Shown here: positions 37,977 through 48,662 of the stretch, piece after piece | Position numbering within the stretch: position 1 is the stretch's first letter | How the letters are laid out: each line of letters begins with the position of its first letter | Source of the DNA: Owenia fusiformis | Taxonomy: Eukaryota > Annelida > Polychaeta > Sabellida > Oweniidae | Assembly: GCA_903813345.2 (NCBI GenBank) | Contig: CAIIXF020000010.1 | Span: 27,798,425 to 27,862,424 of the forward strand | Direction: 5' to 3' | Length of the DNA stretch: 64,000 nucleotides | The notes under the pieces: generated by a model | Seen by the model: the letters and a program-made list of their open reading frames with translations, nothing else | Database searches by the model: none | What the model was told of the DNA's origin: nothing | Position numbers and translations under genes: made by a program

Positions 37977-38608
37977 TGTTACGCGGTAAACACGATACAA
38001 AAATATGTCATATTCCGCAACAAATATGGCATATTCAATTGCGGTGTATGACAGATTCACCTGCGGTATATGGCATACAAACTAACCAATGAGAACGTAA
38101 TACGTGAAGTACGCAATTGTCAACTGCATCGATTTAACGAAATAGTAAAACGTTATTAATTATTGTAATGATTACTGAATCAACAGTACTGTGTATCGAA
38201 TATATTAACTTAGCAGAAGTATCAGTCACCAATCTCGCGTAATAAACTTACTCAATCAATCCAGGATTCATATATTAGTACTCGACGCACTAACTATAAT
38301 GGTAATACAGCGTAGTTTTACATTTAGAGTCGATTCTCGCAACCAATCAAATCAAGGCTTTCTGTATCACGTTTTCACCTGCGGTATATGTCATATTCAC
38401 CTGCGGTATATGGCATATTCCGCAAGTGAGTATGACATATTCCGCAGGTGAGTATCGGGTATTCACTGAAATCAATGTATCGCATATTCACTGCGGAATA
38501 TCGCATACTCACCTGCGGAATATGCCATATACCGCAGGTGAGTATGGCATATTCACCCGTATCACAAATACCGCGCAACAATGAATGTATGCCATATACC
38601 GCGTAACA
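37977..38608. mobile_element. 632-bp TIR element with TTAGT TSD and GCGGTATATGGCATA motif array
   Basis: The ends are TGTTACGCGGTA and inverted TACCGCGTAACA, with a perfect TTAGT duplication at 37972-37976 and 38609-38613. The interior contains about ten copies, in both orientations, of a motif close to CACCTGCGGTATATGGCATA, clustered at 38379-38560. It encodes no protein; the 68-codon minus-strand frame is the motif read through. The superfamily is uncertain. Confidence 0.85.
38379..38560. repeat. Palindromic motif cluster within the 632-bp element
   Basis: Alternating forward and inverted copies of TGCGGTATATGGCATATTC and GAATATGCCATATACCGCA, several preceded by CACC. The same half-site is part of the terminal repeat (GCGGTA), so the cluster may be an internal array of transposase-binding sites. 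Confidence 0.7.
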
Positions 38609-38913
38609 TTAGTAACCTATTACCACATGCCATTTATCAATTTACACATTTATTCAATAAATCATTGGCATACTAATAATCAGAAAAATGTTTAATACTT
38701 CCCAATTAGACCACTTAACACAGTGACCACTATACTCTTTATCAATCATAGTAACATTATAGATCATTAAAGAAGTAATTTAGAAATATTAAGGATACTC
38801 TTGTCCAATTCAACATTTGTCCATTTATCACATATATTTTTTATTTGATAAAGTTAAACACTGCATAACTTCATGAAATCTATCAGCTGATTAAATAAAG
38901 GCACTTAAAACAC

Positions 38914-40807
38914 CGACCGCTATCATTTTATTAATCATGGCCAATAACGGTCAGTCATATTATATCATTTGTGACCGCTGTCATTTTATTAATCATGGCC
39001 AATAACGGCCAGTCATATTAAATCATTTGTGACCGCTGTCATTTTATTAATCATGGCCAATAACGGCCAGTCATATTATATCATTTGTAATCGCTTTCAT
39101 TTGATTAATCATGGCCAATAACGGTTAGTCATATTATTGATCATTTGTGACTGCTACCATTGTATTGATCATGGCCAATAACGGTCAGACATATTATTGA
39201 TCATTGGTGACTGCTATCATTTTATTAATCATGGCCAATAACGATCTGTCATATTATTGAACATCGGTGACCACTTTCATTTTATTAATCATGGCCAATA
39301 ACGATCTGCCATATTATCGATCATTAGTGACTGCTATCATTTTATTAATCATGGCCAATAACGATCTGTCATATTCTATCATTTGTGACCGCTGTCATTT
39401 TATTAATCATGGCCAATCACGGTCAGTCATATTATCGATCATTAGTGACTGCTATCATTTTATTAATCATGGCCAATAACGATCTGTCATATTATTGATC
39501 ATTGGTGACCACTTTCATTTTATTAATCATGGCCAATAACGATCTGTCATATTATCGATCATTAGTGACTGCTATCATTTTATTAATCATGGCCAATAAT
39601 GATCTGTCATATTATCGATCATTAGTGACTGCTATCATTTTATTAATAATGGCCAATAACGATCTGTCATATAATTGATCATTGGTGACCACTTTCATTT
39701 TATTAATCACGGTCAATAACGATCTGTCATATTATTGATCATTAGTGACCGCTATCATTTTATTAATCATGGTCAATAACGATCTGTCATATGATTGATA
39801 ATTAAATATTAATCAGGCCCAATTACGGTCAGTTATATTATATCATTAGTAATTGCTTTCATTTTATTAATCATGGTCAATAACGGCCAGTCATATTATT
39901 GATAATTTTGACCGCTATCATTTTTTTAAATTTTTGGCTAATAACGATCTGTCATACTATATCATTAGTGACTGCTTTTATTTTATTAATCATGGCCAAT
40001 AACGATCTGTTATATTGTTGATCATTAGTGACCGCTATCATTTTATTAATCATGGCCAATAACTGTCAGTCATATTATATCATTTGTAATCGCTTTCATT
40101 TTATTAATCATGGCTAATAACGATCTGTCATATTAAATCATTCGTGACTGCTTTCATTTTATTAATCATGGCCAATAATGGTCAGTCATATTATTGAGCA
40201 TTGGTGACCGCTATCATTTTAGTAATCATGGCTAATAACTATCTGTCACATTATTGATAATTAGATACAAACCATGGCCAATGAAGGTTAGTCATATTCT
40301 GTCATTTTTAATCGCTTTTACTTTATTAATCATGGCTAATAACGATCTGTCATATTGTATAATCAGTGACTGCTATCATTTTATTAATCATGACCAATGA
40401 CGATCTGTCATATTATTGATCATTAGAGACCGCTATCTTTTTATTAATCATGGCCAATAACGACCTGGCCAATAATTGTCAGTCATATTATTGATCATTA
40501 GTGACTGCTATCCTTTTATTAATCATGGCCAATAACGACCTGTCATATTATCGATAATTAGTGACCACTATCATTTTATTAATCATGGCCAATCACGGCC
40601 AGTCATATTATTGATAATTAGTGACCGCTATTAGTTTATTAATCATGACCAATAACGACCAGTCATATTATTGATAATTAGTGACCGCTATCAATTTATT
40701 AATCATGGCCAATAACGGCCAGTCATATTATTGATAATTAGTGACCGCTATTAGTTTATTAATCATGGCCATTAACGGCCAGTCGTATTATTGATAATTA
40801 GTGACCA
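38914..40807. repeat. Satellite array, unit 58-60 bp
   Basis: About 31 tandem copies of a unit containing TTTTATTAATCATGGCCAAT, followed by AACGRYCWGTCATATTATTG and ATCATTAGTGACCGCTATCA. The first units are 58 bp and most later ones 60 bp. Two sequence classes (CGGTCAG and CGATCTG) are mixed. A few units carry indels (near 39790-39830 and 40460). The 70-codon open frame at 39267-39479 is the 60-bp unit read in frame and is not a gene. Confidence 0.93.
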
Positions 40808-41643
40808 TAGGACATTCTAATCATACTAAGTCAATTAAGTAGACATATTTTTAACAGTATTCACCCGCGCATCAATTACAACCTTTGGGCTATTCTGGGG
40901 CAGAATCTGTTGTACTCACTGATAATTTTCTGTGGTTATAAACTATTCGCAACGTGTTACTTTGTACTCGTATATGGAATCGTTTGACATTTAAGCTACT
41001 ACAATGTTGGCTGTGAATACCCAGATCTTTAAGTGCAATCGAAATACATAACGCTGATAGTAATTTGTTTGTGAAGCTATCACGAATCCACGTATTCTGT
41101 AATTGATTTCATGTCGATAAAATTTGTATCTAATTACTACATTTAGATACGAATTGTCCTGAAGGAATTTATTTTCTTTTATTAACCGAGAATGAGACTT
41201 CTTAATGAACACTTGTTTACTTAACGTTTGGATTGACAGATACCAGCTATGGGCAGATCTATTGCAGACGCTGAAATGTAAATCTATCAATTGCACCAGT
41301 TTTCTATCCATCAGTGTCTACATGGGCGTTAATTATTGAAATTACCAGAGACATGCTGTTAATTATTATAGAATGGTGACATCTCTGTATCATCTTTACA
41401 GAAAATTAATATTTTTTATGATTGACATGGTGCACTTTTTTAGTTTATTTTCAATATCTTATTTCGAGACGTTTATCGAAACCGCTTCTAAGGGATGATG
41501 GTTTTGATGCTAATTCCAGGGTCTGTTTTTAGAGCCGTCGTAATTTGCGATTTGGTCGAAAGTTATTGTTCATCAAAATATCTCAGCGCAAGTGCCAAAA
41601 GAGACCAAACCTGTAAAGAAACCTAGCAAGAAAAGCAAAAACT
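40808..41643. other. Spacer between two satellite arrays
   Basis: Holds a 106-codon minus-strand frame (40991-41311) with no recognisable domain. No other feature seen. Confidence 0.45.
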
Positions 41644-42709
41644 GAAACCATGATCTAACGTGAAAAGAAATAATGTCCAACACCCCCTTCCCAACTGTAT
41701 ATATCCCAAAACCATGATCTAACGTGAAAAGAAATTATGTCTAACACCCCCTTCACAACTGTATATATCCCAAAACCATGATCTAACGTGAGAAGAAATA
41801 ATGTCTAACACCCCCTTCCCAACTGTATATATCCCAAAACCATGATCTAACGTGAGAAGAAATTATGTCTAACACCCCCTTCACAACTGTATATATCCCA
41901 AAACCATGATCTAACGTGAGAAGAAATAATGTCTAACACCCCCTTCCCAACTGTATATATCCCAAAACCATGATCTAACGTGAAAAGAAATTATGTCTAA
42001 CACCCCCTTCACAACTGTATATATCCCAAAACCATGATCTAACGTGAGAAGAAATTATGTCTAACACCCCCTTCACAACTGTATATATCCAAAAACCATG
42101 ATCTAACGTGAGAAGAAATAATGTCTAACACCCCCTTCACAACTGTATATATCCCAAAACCATGATCTAACGTGAGAAGAAATAATGTCTAACACCCCCT
42201 TCCCAACTGTAAATATCCCAAAACCATGATCTAACGTGAAAAGAAATTATGTCTAACACCCCCTTCACAACTGTATATATCCCAAAACCATGATCTAACG
42301 TGAGAAGAAGAAATAATGTCTAACAGCCCCTTCACAACTGTAAATATCCCAAAACCATGATCTAACATGAAAAGAAATAATGTCTAACAGCCCCTTCACA
42401 ACTGTAAATATCCCAAACCCATGATCTAACATGAAAAGAAATAATGTCTAACAGCCCCTTCACAACTGTATATATCCCAAACCCATGATCTAACGTGAAA
42501 AGAAATAATGTCTAACAGCCCCTTCACAACTGTATATATCCCAAACCCATGATCTAACGTGAAAAGAAATAATGTCTAACAACCCCTTCCCAACTGTATA
42601 TATCCCAAAACCATGATCTAACGTGAAAAGAAATAATGTCCAACAACCCCTTCCCAACTGTATATATCCCAAAACCATGATCCAACTTGAAAAGAAATAA
42701 TGTCTAACA
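41644..42709. repeat. Satellite array, 64-bp unit with dimeric structure
   Basis: About 17 highly similar 64-bp copies (AAACCATGATCTAACGTGAA, then AAATAATGTCTAACACCCCC, then TTCCCAACTGTATATATCCC). In the left half, copies alternate between type 1 (AATAATG with TTCCCAAC) and type 2 (AATTATG with TTCACAAC), giving a 128-bp higher-order repeat. The right half is homogenised to a CAGCCCC or CAACCCC form. One unit has a 3-bp AGA duplication near 42305. Sharp edges and high identity indicate recent expansion. Confidence 0.95.
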
Positions 42710-44140
42710 TCCTATTTCCCCTCCAATCGAGAGCCGATATCACAATCCAGGACCACAACACCAAGCGAAATTTCTTTCATACTGAAGTGCACCATGACTC
42801 AAAGGAAGAGAATGTAATGGTTGAAGATTCATCATACTAGTTGGGTATTGTACGACATGCATTATTTATCAGACTCAAAGAGTATATAAAATAGAACTAT
42901 GTTGATATTTCTGTTTCTGACACATGCTTGGGCCCGTTGAGACAAGTCTAAACATGTTTACGCCAGTTTGTTTGTTCAGTGACTATTATTGAAAGCAAGA
43001 ACAAAGCACTTAATAGTTATAAAGGACCGATTGAATATGACAACACAATTATATATTTGGAAAATTTTATAATACCTACCTCATGGGAAGTAGAAGGTTC
43101 TGTTTTCGGCTTCAAATCGAACAGAAAATCATGACGACACACAAAACAAGCGTCTTATATTTGTGTATCTACGAAAACAAGGCAACAGCTTAAATTATAT
43201 TACAGTATAGTTGCTAGGAATTATGGATGTAATCAGATTGTAGGACAAAACTAGGGCGATTGGATGAAACAATTAGACCCTGGATGACTTTCCTTACGCG
43301 TCGCCGTATTGTCAATTTACCTTGGTGTATACAATGTATATATCCTTAGCATCTTGAACACTTACTTTAATTTCTACGGCATCTGACGCTTCCCCACATT
43401 TTTCATGGATTCAATTACAGTTCTGTTCAACTCTTTGCCATTCCTTTTAGTATATCTTATATTTATTACATCGACACTGAAGTTTTTCACAAGATAATGG
43501 TCACAATACAATTTCGCTGACCTTCAGAAGACATTTATCTATGTGTAAGAGAATATGAAAAGAAACGTTTTAGATCAATTTTCTTAGATAGTGAAATGTA
43601 TGACCGACTATAGCAATGTATCCTTTGCATTCTTTCAACCTCGCTTTGAGTATTCAGCATTTCGACCAAACATATCTAGATAAAGAGGAAGAAGCAACAA
43701 ATGTTTGATCGGTAATTGATTGTGCCAGACACCTTTACATTGTATATAAAACAGTTGTCGGTTGATAGAAAAAGGTTAAGCATGTTTAAATGAAGGCAAC
43801 TTTCAAATGGTGCTATCTGGTTGCAAAGAATACTAATTGATATAGCGATACAATTGGTTCAGACTTGTTATAAACATCCTTCTCTCTAGTAAAACCCCTG
43901 ATTGCATGTCACATGAGTGACACCAAATGCCCTTCCCAACCTCTCCCAATGAACCGTCAACACATATTACACGAGGGTTGATTCCGAGCACATTATAAGG
44001 ATGGTTGAGTACATGCATGAATGGTTTAAAACCAATAAAGATGAAATAGAATATAGTATCCCTTTATAAAAATGACATTGTCCAGTTCTTTGTGAAACCA
44101 TAATGCATTTTAATGACCTCATTCTTTTACCAATAATGGC
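42710..44140. other. Unannotated intergenic DNA
   Basis: No recognisable gene or repeat. Confidence 0.45.
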
Positions 44141-44275
44141 ACTGTTTGGTACATTATAAAACCATGGAGATATTGTATTTGAAATTATAAGGAATAAATT
44201 AGTAGGCCAATTGTACACGCTGCTTGTAATTTTGTCACCCCCATAGATCTGATTCTGCCTTTAATGTCCTAAACT
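44141..44275 (+). repeat. Dispersed repeat R, diverged copy
   Basis: Shares GGAGATATTGTATTTGA, AAGGAATAAATTAGTAGG, GCTTGTAATTTTGTCACC and GATCTGATTCTGCCTTT with the fuller copy at 44516-44700. Confidence 0.6.
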
Positions 44276-44515
44276 GATTGACCGAGACAAACTTGACATT
44301 TTTTTAAATTGTATTTCATACCTTACAAAATTTGAACTCCATAATCATCCCATCTCTTAGAAGAGTTAATCTGAATCTGAATGATAAGGGACGGACCCAG
44401 GGGGAGCGGGGGGGGGGCATTGTGTTGGTTGTTTGGGGTTTGTTTCATTGAGATCGGGTGAATTCAAACGTAAAGATCCTTATCGTTTCCAGTTCCAGAG
44501 TTAAATGCTGCATTT
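44276..44515. other. Spacer between R copies, with 9-G run
   Basis: Contains a G-rich stretch at about 44400-44418. No gene seen. Confidence 0.45.
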
Positions 44516-44700
44516 AAAAAATTTCACCCATTTTTGCACTTTGAATCCAATATAACTTCACCAATTTATAACATATCATGAATCTTTTTGGAGATATTGT
44601 ATTTGAGATTGTAAGGAATAGATTGGTAGGTCGATTGTACAATGTTGCTTGTAATTTTGTCACCACTACAGTATATATCTGATTCTGCCTTTGATTAATT
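44516..44700 (+). repeat. Dispersed repeat R, fuller copy
   Basis: This is the most complete of three copies in the window (the others are 44141-44275 and the inverse of 28180-28270). It has no TIR that I can identify and no coding frame; it could be part of a SINE, MITE or larger element. Confidence 0.6.
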
Positions 44701-46597
44701 AAGTGCATTTGAATTGTGTTCAAAGAATTTTATCAATGTCACAAAAGTTAGGGATCACATAGTTCATTAAATTCATCAATTACGATCAACTTACTTATAT
44801 TTTTCAGTTTCTAAAATATGGTTGTATATTTCCAGTTGTGATAACCTCGTATTTTGGTTGTTCTTGAGACACAGATTAAGGTGTAGGAGAACAAACAGTC
44901 TAACATCCAAAACATTAAGCATTTTAATCGCTATAAGGAAAGGGAACCTTGGGGAATCAAGAATCTAAATATTGCTTATGTTGCACTGCGCCAAAATAGA
45001 ATAAATTGTTTACCTAAGTGATGCCATTGTGTTATTTTTAGGCAACAGACACTGCTGAGCCTTGTAAAGGTGATAGATAGGTAGTCATTACAAACATTTA
45101 TGTAATTTCTTCTGAATACAGAATAACACATTCGGTGCAACTTTTACCATCTGCCCTAACCTGTTAAAACAAACATTCGATCATCTCTTTCAACTGTTTT
45201 GTATTGTTGTCTGTGCTTGATATTGGGAGCTCTATTATGATTACGGTAAATGAAAACATTAAATGGCTTGCCCATTCTAAGGTAATGTGAATAGTTTATA
45301 CATCAAGGTTCAATTTGTTCTTTTCGATGCGTCCTCTTTTCGTGGATCTAACTCTTACCTAACACCAACCAAATCCATGACAACGGCGTCACTGTTTACT
45401 GAATGGCATTCGAGCTAATAATTTGAAACTAATATTATCCGGAGGATCACGCACGTTACCTGTTTCTTAGTGCGATGGCTGTCTTGCTGTCTTGATTGTT
45501 TCATCAGTATGGTGTAATTGTATTTTGTTATCTGTGGGTAATGGCTCTGTCATTCTGAATTGAAAATATTGTCGGGAGGCCTATAATTCACATTCCACCT
45601 ATTTAAAAGCCACCGATCTGACTTATTTTCTTTAATTATTCTCTGTTTTTAAAGTCAGATAGGTAGCATGGGGAACTAATATTGACCTTTTGCATTTAGA
45701 TAGATGCTTGCATATCGTCATCGTTTGAGGTTTGGATAGCTCAATATTGCCCCATTGGGTCAAACTTGATTTTTCCAAATCTATTATTTTCTTTAGGGAC
45801 AAATGCAAAAGTTCAATGTAGAAGAACTTCTAGACAACAGCAGTGGACAGGAGCAATAGTTGCATAATTGACGAAAACGAATGTTTTAGAAACTTGCCAA
45901 TGATGACTTACTGTCTTAATATTGTTGTTTGGAAGTTTCTGCTTAGAACATGTCATAACGGAATGGTGTAAGCGTAATGATAGATGTAGAAGTTATGTGC
46001 GGCAGACTAAGATGTGAACATCTTCTTTATTGTGTTGAAATTCATATTGACATCGCAATCTCCAGGTATTTGCTTTTCATAATCGAGGCATTTATTTCTG
46101 GATGGGTGGTCTAAGCATATATTTGATTGATTACTCTGTTGCAATCGGTATGTAATAGTATAATTACGTTAAGTCTAAATGACAATACTACATGGAAGTG
46201 GATCAATGGAGTGGAAGTTTCAGACAAGTTACTAACAACATGTTACAGCGAGTTTAGAAGGTAATTTGAACCAGCGAAAAGCATATCATGTTTTGCAAAA
46301 TTTCATTAAATGATTCCACGCAGCTTTTAAACGGTTTCCAATGGTTGACGGATTTTTTGTTACTTGTTTTGAAAACGAGGCTGAGATAACAATGGCCGAT
46401 CGCAATGATGGAACTCTTCAAACTGGTTACAAAAGCGGGTAAGTTTTGGGAGCAAAAATGGAGCTGCCTCAGAGGTGCAAAACACCAAAATGATGAAAAA
46501 TAATTCCTCACTATTGATACGGAAATTGAATAGATAAAAGTGCAGATATTTTTTCAAAAATGAGGAAATGTGAAGTCGTAGTCTATGGTGTTTAAAC
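44701..46597. other. Unannotated intergenic DNA, 1.9 kb
   Basis: No recognisable gene. Two overlapping 85-codon minus-strand frames at 46254-46617 have no domain signature. Confidence 0.45.
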
Positions 46598-47380
46598 TGC
46601 TTCTTTATTCGGTACATTAATATTTCATAAATACCAAATAAAACACTTTACCAAACCTTTACCCAATCTATCGAATGTTTTTTTATTTTATCAAATGTAA
46701 TAATCTATACAATTTATATTCGCTAAATAGTTTCACTTGTTCTTTGTATTGACATTCACATTTGATATTTATACATGTATTTGTGTGATGCAACGAATCA
46801 ATTTGTTTTCCTTAACGCACGTATAATTCAATTAATTATTTGTACATTCGGTATTTAAATTATTTATATTCGGTAAATACCGAATGCCACATTCGATAAA
46901 TTTCGTTATTTTCCGATAATTTACGAGACTTTCAGTCACGTGATATATTTGTACGATGTAGAATAGCCGCGCGGCCATTTTGCAAATCTCGAAGTCACGT
47001 GACAAAATATCGAACAACAACGCAAGTTATCGAATATTACTTTATTGCATTCGGTAAATAGCAAATTAGCTTTCGGTAAAATGCATTAACTTACCATTTG
47101 GTAAATATAGGCAAACTTATTTCGGTAGGGTTCAAATAGAAATTCAATATTGTGCATACTATGTGTTACTCTTAAGGAATACCATAACAATGTACGCAAA
47201 AAATATAATTTAACGAATGGAATATGTAATTTAATGCACATAGTATTAAGTGATTGGCTATTTTGAAAACTTAATTTGCTGTAACAAACATATAAACGTT
47301 TTTACCGAATGGAAAAATGATTTAGCGAATATAAATGTTTCAAATATCGAATATATTTGAATTTAATGAATAAAGAAGCA
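46598..47380. mobile_element. 783-bp TIR element rich in TTCGGTAAAT/CGAATA motifs
   Basis: TGCTTCTTTATTCGGTACAT at the left matches the inverted right end (TGCTTCTTTATTCATTAAAT) over about 13 bp plus ATTAA. The interior repeats motifs such as ATTCGGTAAATA, TACCGAATG, ATCGAATAT and AGCGAATATAA about 15 times in both orientations. The mid-section has two GTCACGTGA sites about 65 bp apart around a short GC-rich patch. No target-site duplication and no coding frame seen. Confidence 0.55.
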
Positions 47381-48394
47381 AAAATAATGCCATAATAGTC
47401 ATAGCTGACCTCGTTGGTCAGTCTACTCATTTCACTTCACATCAGTTGATGTCATAATGATCCTTTTCTAGTACTCATGTTTATAATTATTGCGTTATTT
47501 TGATTCGTTTACATTTGTATTATAACAGTTGTTTTAGTGATGTTTGAACCCAGTGTGATATTTCACAATATCAACAGTTTAATTTCCAATGTTTTATCAT
47601 CATGTTAGAGGAGTTTTTAGGCATGAAATATTTCTAGAGCCAATCAAATGAAAGGATTATTCTTGAGATATGAGTGACAGACAATGATATATGAAGTCAA
47701 CTGATGTGAAATTTTGTAATGTTTAGTTAAGATGTTTATTTGTTTCGATAGTTTTTGGCATCATTTTGAAGACTGCAAATTTCTGATAAGCAAAGAAAAA
47801 AGCGATTAGATTTAAAGTCCTGGGGTACAACTGACCATAAAAACAATACTGCTGTATATGCTTTGCAAATGTTTATACCTTTATTATCTACATCACATTT
47901 TACGAATAATTGTATACTTTTTAGGGTGAACATTTACTTATAAATATGTGTTTTGGACATCTATCATATTAGACAATGTATTAAATTGGATAATTAGATT
48001 ATACATCCAGAGTTCACGAGACGAGGCTAAGAGGTTTTGTCTAAACATTCCTTTCCCGCCAAAATCTTCCAAATTCTCAGATTCTCAGTAAACATTCAAG
48101 CTTTGGGGGCAGAAAATCATCGCTATTTCTTATTGACATTTTATTACATTAAACATTTTTTTAGGCCAATTTACGTTAATGGAATTTCCTAATATTTTAT
48201 TGGATAAGACCTCTTATTTTGGCTCTGCCCACCTCAAAATTAAAATATAAAAGAGGCATTTTTGGCATTGGAATCTCATCGTTGCGTGAACTCGGGACAA
48301 ACCAAAAATTGTAAGTAGCCGATTAAAATGATATTTTTGGACTTTAACTTTTCTTTAATAAATTAATATTTAAACTATATTTGTTTTCATGTTT
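47381..48394. other. Unannotated intergenic DNA, 1.0 kb
   Basis: No recognisable gene or repeat. Confidence 0.45.
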
Positions 48395-48662
48395 TGTAAA
48401 AGATAGAGAGACTTAACTTCGCCACAGAGATATAACGATGATTCTGGCGTTTCATGAACTACACCATTAGATTTACTAAGAAAATGATGAAACACGTTTG
48501 TTCGAAAAAGTTTGTGATGATTCTGTCTATCTAAATCGCACGGAAAAGAAAAATCGTACCTTCGAGGCTGCTCCATTTTGAAAACGAAACAGGTCCGTTT
48601 TTGTAAACAGTTTGAAGAGTTCCACCAAAGTGAATCGTTTGGAAAGTTTGATTTAGAAAACA
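48395..48662 (-). repeat. Diverged relative of the CACTGGTGATCC family
   Basis: In minus orientation it reads TTTACAAAAACGGACCTGTT then TCGAAGGTACGATTTTTCTT, paralleling GGTTACCGAAACGG and CGAAGGTACGATTTTTC in the 12940 copy, followed by loosely matching CAGAATC and ACAAAC blocks. The ends are not conserved. The 97-codon minus-strand frame here is not supported as a gene. Confidence 0.4.

Noticed and set aside
38375-38581. 68-codon minus-strand frame
   Set aside because: It is generated by the GCGGTATATGGCATA motif array of a transposon.
39267-39479. 70-codon open frame with repeated peptide
   Set aside because: It is the 60-bp satellite unit translated in frame; the repetition comes from the DNA repeat.
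40991-41311. 106-codon minus-strand frame between satellites
   Set aside because: No recognisable domain, and its length is within the chance range for this composition and window size.
42490-42678. 62-codon open frame on the minus strand with repeated peptide
   Set aside because: It lies in the 64-bp satellite and has no independent support.
38914-42709. Possible CRISPR-like arrays of regular repeats
   Set aside because: There are no unique spacers; units are head-to-tail satellites in a eukaryotic context.
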